64,000 bases of DNA from an uncultured Prevotellaceae bacterium (GTDB taxonomy: Bacteria; Bacteroidota; Bacteroidia; Bacteroidales; Muribaculaceae): contig ONMF01000001.1 of assembly GCA_900318865.1 (NCBI GenBank), positions 248,001 through 312,000 on the forward strand. The letters are read 5' to 3'. Below the pieces are notes generated by a model. The model saw nothing but the letters and a program-made list of their open reading frames with translations, did not search any database and was not told where the DNA came from. How positions within the stretch are numbered: position 1 is the first letter of the stretch; every line of letters begins with the position of its first letter. The position numbers and the translations under genes are program-made. Of the stretch, positions 60,724-64,000 are shown piece after piece.

Positions 60724-61974
60724 ATGAAAACCGAGTGGTTCATAGCGCGGCGATTGCAGCTGGGTGGTGGCGGAGGTGGAGCGTCGCCCAGTTTGAACGT
60801 GGCCTTGGCGGGCATCGTGCTCGCTGTGGTGGTGATGATTTTGTCGATAGCTGTGGTGACGGGCTTCAAAAGCGAGATTTCCAATAAGATTTATGCGCTG
60901 GACCCGCACATGAAGGTGTGGAATGGCGTGGTGGGCCTGGACGACAATTACAGCACCGTCGACGGCCGAGAAGTGATGGAGGCTATTGCAGCCGACTCAT
61001 CGTTTGTCAACAAAGTGGAAAGCATGTCGCTGATTGCCGACAAGCCGGCGGTGCTCAAAACCGAGGATGACTTCATGGGAATTCAGCTCAAGGGTGTGGG
61101 GCCTGGCTATGACTGGAGCTATATTGAGCGTCATCTTGATGCCGGACGGGTGCCTCACAGTGGCGACACGGCCATCAATGAAATCGTGATGTCGAGAACA
61201 ACCGCACGCCAGCTGCGACTGGCTGTGGGCGACCGTGTTCCAACCTATTTTATCGACAACAAGGTGAAGGTGCGGAACACCCGGATTGTGGGAATCTTCA
61301 ACACCGACTTTGACTCATTTGACAAGGCTTTTATCATCGGCAACATCGCACTGGTGCAGCAAGTGAACGGATGGAATGCCAACACGGGCAACTATGTGGG
61401 GGTGAATGTGCGTCACATGGACAAAATCGGCGCCGATGCCTACGAACTCTACAGCCTGCTCGCACGCGACACCTATCTGCATGAGCGAAACACCCTTTAT
61501 GTGGTGAATCAAACACACACCAACAATGCCGCCTTTTTCTCTTGGCTGTCGATGCTCGACATGAATGTGGTGGTGATACTGGTGCTGATGATGGTCGTGG
61601 CAGGGTTCACCATCGTATCGGCGCTGCTGATGATTGTGCTCGAGCGCATCAAGATGATTGGTATGCTCAAGGCATTGGGCAGCACCAATGGCTCCATCCG
61701 CCAGATTTTCATCGCCCTCACGGCCAAGCTGATTGTCAAAGCCCTGGTGATGGGTAACATCATCGGCCTGGGGCTGGCCTTGCTTCAAAAGCATCTCCAC
61801 ATCATGAAGCTCGACCCCGATGCTTACTACATGCCTTATGTGCCCATCGAACTGAATGTGGGAGCTGTCGTCGTCCTGAATGTGGGCATTCTGCTGGTTT
61901 CCTACTTGACGCTGCTGGGGCCTTCTCACATCGTGTCAACCATCAAGCCCACCGCCACCATGCGGTTTGAATAA
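60724..61974 (+). CDS. LolE/LolC-like FtsX-family ABC permease
   Basis: A 416-residue inner-membrane protein of the lipoprotein-release type. An amphipathic start with a glycine run (RRLQLGGGGGGASPSLNVA) leads to membrane segment 1 (about 27-50). A large periplasmic MacB-like region (about 55-270) follows, then three C-terminal membrane segments (about 280-310, 330-355 and 378-400) with the FtsX signature VIVLERIKMIGMLKALGSTNGSIRQIF. It probably works with a LolD-type ATPase, not present in the window, to extract lipoproteins. The upstream 20 codons of the open frame (VFHFVLRSTCTNFA and so on) are translated repeat and are excluded. It overlaps the convergent FAD gene by 39 bases. Confidence 0.9.
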   Translation: MKTEWFIARRLQLGGGGGGASPSLNVALAGIVLAVVVMILSIAVVTGFKSEISNKIYALDPHMKVWNGVVGLDDNYSTVDGREVMEAIAADSSFVNKVESMSLIADKPAVLKTEDDFMGIQLKGVGPGYDWSYIERHLDAGRVPHSGDTAINEIVMSRTTARQLRLAVGDRVPTYFIDNKVKVRNTRIVGIFNTDFDSFDKAFIIGNIALVQQVNGWNANTGNYVGVNVRHMDKIGADAYELYSLLARDTYLHERNTLYVVNQTHTNNAAFFSWLSMLDMNVVVILVLMMVVAGFTIVSALLMIVLERIKMIGMLKALGSTNGSIRQIFIALTAKLIVKALVMGNIIGLGLALLQKHLHIMKLDPDAYYMPYVPIELNVGAVVVLNVGILLVSYLTLLGPSHIVSTIKPTATMRFE

Positions 61975-63525
61975 GGCCGCCAGGGCATCGGCACAGCGCT
62001 CTCCGTCGATGGCACTCGACACAATACCGCCCGCATAACCGGCTCCTTCCCCACACGGGAACAATCCATGCACTGCCACGTGTTCCAGACGCTGCTCATC
62101 GCGGGGAATACGCACTGGCGATGAGGTGCGTGTTTCCACGCCGATAACAATGGCATCGTTTGTCAAGAAGCCATTGGCTTTGCGGCCGAAGTCCTTGAAG
62201 CCCTCCTGCAGACGGTGAGCGATGAAGCGCGGCAGCCATTGGTCAAGGCGCGAGGGCTGCAACCCGGCCGGATAGGACGATGGCGGTATGTTGCGCGACG
62301 GCTTGCCTTCCACAAAGTCCTTCATGCGCTGGGCGCCGGCCACTTGACTGCCGCCGGCCTGCTCAAAGCAAGTGCGCTCCAAATCTTCCTGAAAACGCAT
62401 CATCGACAGCACGTCGTCGGATGCATAACGCTTCACGGGCAAATCCTCTGGTCGAACTTCCACCACCATCCCCGAGTTGGCCCAATAGGTGTTGCGCTTG
62501 CTGGGCGACATTCCGTTCACCACCAGTTGGCCAGGGGCGCTGGCCGAGGGCACCACCACTCCGCCCGGGCACATGCAGAAGGAGTACACGCCACGGCCGT
62601 CGACTTGCGTCACAAAGGAGTATTCGGCGGCAGGAAGGTAGCGGCCGCGACCGGCACGATTATGATACTGAATCTGGTCAATGACATGCTGTGGGTGTTC
62701 AAGCCGCACCCCCGCGGCGATGCCTTTACGCTCGAGCGACACGCCGGCCTCGTGTAGCATGTGGTAAACATCGCGTGCCGAGTGTCCGGTGGCCAGAATC
62801 ACGGGGCCTGTGAACCGACGCCCGTCGGCTGTCACCACGCCGGTCACAGCACCGTCGGCCATGAGCAGACCGGTGACACGGGTCTGGAAATGGACCTCGC
62901 CGCCACAGCGCAGGATGGTGTTGCGCATCGCCTCGATGACATGAGGCAGCTTGTCGCTGCCTATGTGGGGATGGGCATCAACCAGAATTTTTTCGCTGGC
63001 GCCATGCTGCACAAAAATGCCGAGAATACGCTCCACCGAGCCGCGTTTCTTGCTGCGGGTATAGAGTTTGCCATCACTGTAGGCTCCCGCCCCACCCTCG
63101 CCGAAGCAGTAGTTTGAATCGGGGTCGACAATGCTCTCGCGCGAAATGCGGGCCACATCCACACGGCGGTCATTCACATTTTTGCCGCGCTCCAGCACCA
63201 CGGGTTTTATGCCCAGCTCTATGAGACGAAGCGCCGCAAACAGGCCGCCGGGCCCCGCGCCCACCACAATGGCGGTGCGGGCGCCGTCCACCGGGTGATA
63301 TTCGATGGGAGGCACGAGCGCATCGATGGGTTGCGGCTCATCGATGCATACGCGCACTTTGAGATTGACCATCACATGATTCCGGCGGGCGTCAATCGAA
63401 CGTTTCAGCACCCGCACCATCACCCTGCCCGGCTCCACGCCACGCTCACGGGCAATGTACTGCACCAAGGCCTCTTCGTCATATCCTACTTCGGGCCAAA
63501 CCCGTAATTGCATTTCATCAATCAT
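61936..63525 (-). CDS. FAD-dependent oxidoreductase (COG2509-like)
   Basis: A 529-residue flavoprotein. An N-terminal domain (about 1-75, with YIARERGVEPGRVMVRVLKRSIDAR) precedes the FAD fold AIVVGAGPGGLFAALRLIELG (GAGPGG, 89-94). Further family features are CFGEGGAGAYSDGKLYTR, VILATGHSARDVYHML, CMCPGGVVVPSAS and the C-terminal GLFPCGEGAGYAGGIVSSAIDG. This matches the group of uncharacterised FAD dehydrogenases widely conserved in anaerobes. The substrate is unknown. A clean promoter lies 22 bases upstream. The gene's end overlaps the LolE-like gene by 39 bases. Confidence 0.88.
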   Translation of the reverse strand: MIDEMQLRVWPEVGYDEEALVQYIARERGVEPGRVMVRVLKRSIDARRNHVMVNLKVRVCIDEPQPIDALVPPIEYHPVDGARTAIVVGAGPGGLFAALRLIELGIKPVVLERGKNVNDRRVDVARISRESIVDPDSNYCFGEGGAGAYSDGKLYTRSKKRGSVERILGIFVQHGASEKILVDAHPHIGSDKLPHVIEAMRNTILRCGGEVHFQTRVTGLLMADGAVTGVVTADGRRFTGPVILATGHSARDVYHMLHEAGVSLERKGIAAGVRLEHPQHVIDQIQYHNRAGRGRYLPAAEYSFVTQVDGRGVYSFCMCPGGVVVPSASAPGQLVVNGMSPSKRNTYWANSGMVVEVRPEDLPVKRYASDDVLSMMRFQEDLERTCFEQAGGSQVAGAQRMKDFVEGKPSRNIPPSSYPAGLQPSRLDQWLPRFIAHRLQEGFKDFGRKANGFLTNDAIVIGVETRTSSPVRIPRDEQRLEHVAVHGLFPCGEGAGYAGGIVSSAIDGERCADALAALFKPHGGGGLDG

Positions 63526-63546
63526 GATCGGTCTTCTTTTTATAGG

Positions 63547-63579
63547 GCAAAATTACTAAAAAAGTTGGTTCATCACAAA
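63547..63579 (-). promoter_or_regulatory. Promoter of the FAD oxidoreductase gene
   Basis: TTTG (CAAA at 63576-63579), a 20-nt spacer and TAATTTTGC (GCAAAATTA at 63547-63555). The stretch 63580-63811 between this and the rplM promoter shows nothing recognisable. Confidence 0.7.
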
Positions 63580-63811
63580 CGCCCCCCACATCACGAAGGT
63601 CGGCGCCCGGCCGCACAAGGCCCCGCACGCTTCGTTTTTTTATACAGTGAACGCATCGCGTGCGTTTGACAGCGCACACCTTATTTATATTACTTCCGCG
63701 CCGAGATGCCATCAACGCACCGACTTTTGCCGCAAATATGTTAAATAAAATTAAAAAATCGCCCTCGAAGTCCTATGGGCTGGCCGTGAGGGATTTTGAG
63801 AGCATGAAACG

Positions 63812-63844
63812 TTTGGTTATCTCGTTGAAAAAGCGTACCTTTGC
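63812..63844 (+). promoter_or_regulatory. rplM promoter
   Basis: TTTG at 63812-63815, a 20-nt spacer and TACCTTTGC at 63836-63844. The leader of about 105 nt holds a hairpin ACAAGCA/TGCTTGT (63886-63911). Confidence 0.7.
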
Positions 63845-63956
63845 ACGCCGATTATATCCAAAACAACTGTAATTCGACGGCTCAAACAAGCATTTGGCCG
63901 TGTTTGCTTGTGCTCAGAGAATTGTTTAATTAATTATTAATCAGGATTTAAAGAAA

Positions 63957-64000
63957 GTGGATACTTTAAGTTACAAAACCGTTTCGGCCAACGCCGCAAC
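63957..64000 (+). CDS. rplM: 50S ribosomal protein L13 (uL13), 5' end only
   Basis: The last 44 bases encode a start codon GTG and DTLSYKTVSANAA, which matches the N-terminus of Bacteroidales uL13 (MDTLSYKTxSANxAT). The gene runs off the right edge. No in-frame ATG lies in the leader, so GTG is the best start. rpsI is expected to follow outside the window. Confidence 0.8.
   Translation, partial: MDTLSYKTVSANAA

Overview
This 64 kb window is chromosomal core DNA from a member of the Bacteroidota, order Bacteroidales. A gut lineage such as Muribaculaceae is my best guess, but the family cannot be fixed by eye. The evidence is the Bacteroidetes-type promoters (TTTG, 19-20 nt, TAnnTTTG), the near absence of Shine-Dalgarno sequences, PPi-dependent phosphofructokinase, LptF/G permeases with long extra domains, a DUF4295 ribosomal-type small protein after rpmG, a TonB receptor, BspA-like leucine-rich repeats with a dockerin-like tail, and NfnAB-type oxidoreductases. 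I see no prophage, insertion sequence, CRISPR array or rRNA.

Layout. 0-7 kb: PepSY-like protein, cytidylate-kinase-like protein, CpsB-type PHP phosphatase, rpmE (L31 type B), pfp, and kdsB followed by a catalytically dead M16 protein, then tRNA-Met(CAT). 7-14 kb: a TonB receptor with a Cys/His-rich small protein, a HerA-like ATPase with a YqaA/DedA protein, and an operon of unknown protein, cyclophilin lipoprotein and active M16 peptidase. 14-22 kb: an LRR-dockerin surface protein with a long leader, gdhA, lptF/G-ribBA, and rpmB-rpmG-DUF4295. 22-35 kb: glutaminase, a DUF3298 lipoprotein-rsmG-MBL operon, cvfB-like gene, nfnA-nfnB-GH13 lipoprotein, PASTA protein-rluD, a relic LRR fragment, pta-ackA. 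35-48 kb: PIF1-TPR helicase, a FadL-like porin with a Gly/Tyr/Trp-rich secreted protein, trmN6, orphan umuC, mutS2 against recQ, and a wcaJ-like sugar transferase. 48-64 kb: a DUF349 protein, the run nadE-tamB-tsaD-M48 protease-cinA, a LolE-like permease, an FAD protein, and the start of rplM at the right edge.

Co-expression is written into the sequence as many 4-base ATGA stop/start overlaps: kdsB/M16, HerA/YqaA, unknown/cyclophilin/M16, rsmG/MBL, M48/cinA and tamB/tsaD.

The most unusual feature is a family of dispersed imperfect palindromes of roughly 65-85 bp at eight intergenic sites. In every visible case the end facing the gene is a Bacteroidetes -7 box (TAATTTTG or TATCTTTG). Several sites carry two to four tandem units whose boxes repeat every 82-83 bp. 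They drive pfp, kdsB, the cyclophilin operon, glsA, trmN6, the nadE operon and the LolE-like gene. They also create false N-terminal extensions in open reading frames. I regard this as a family of repeat-borne promoters worth study. Two promoters also lie so close to their start codons that leaderless mRNAs are predicted.
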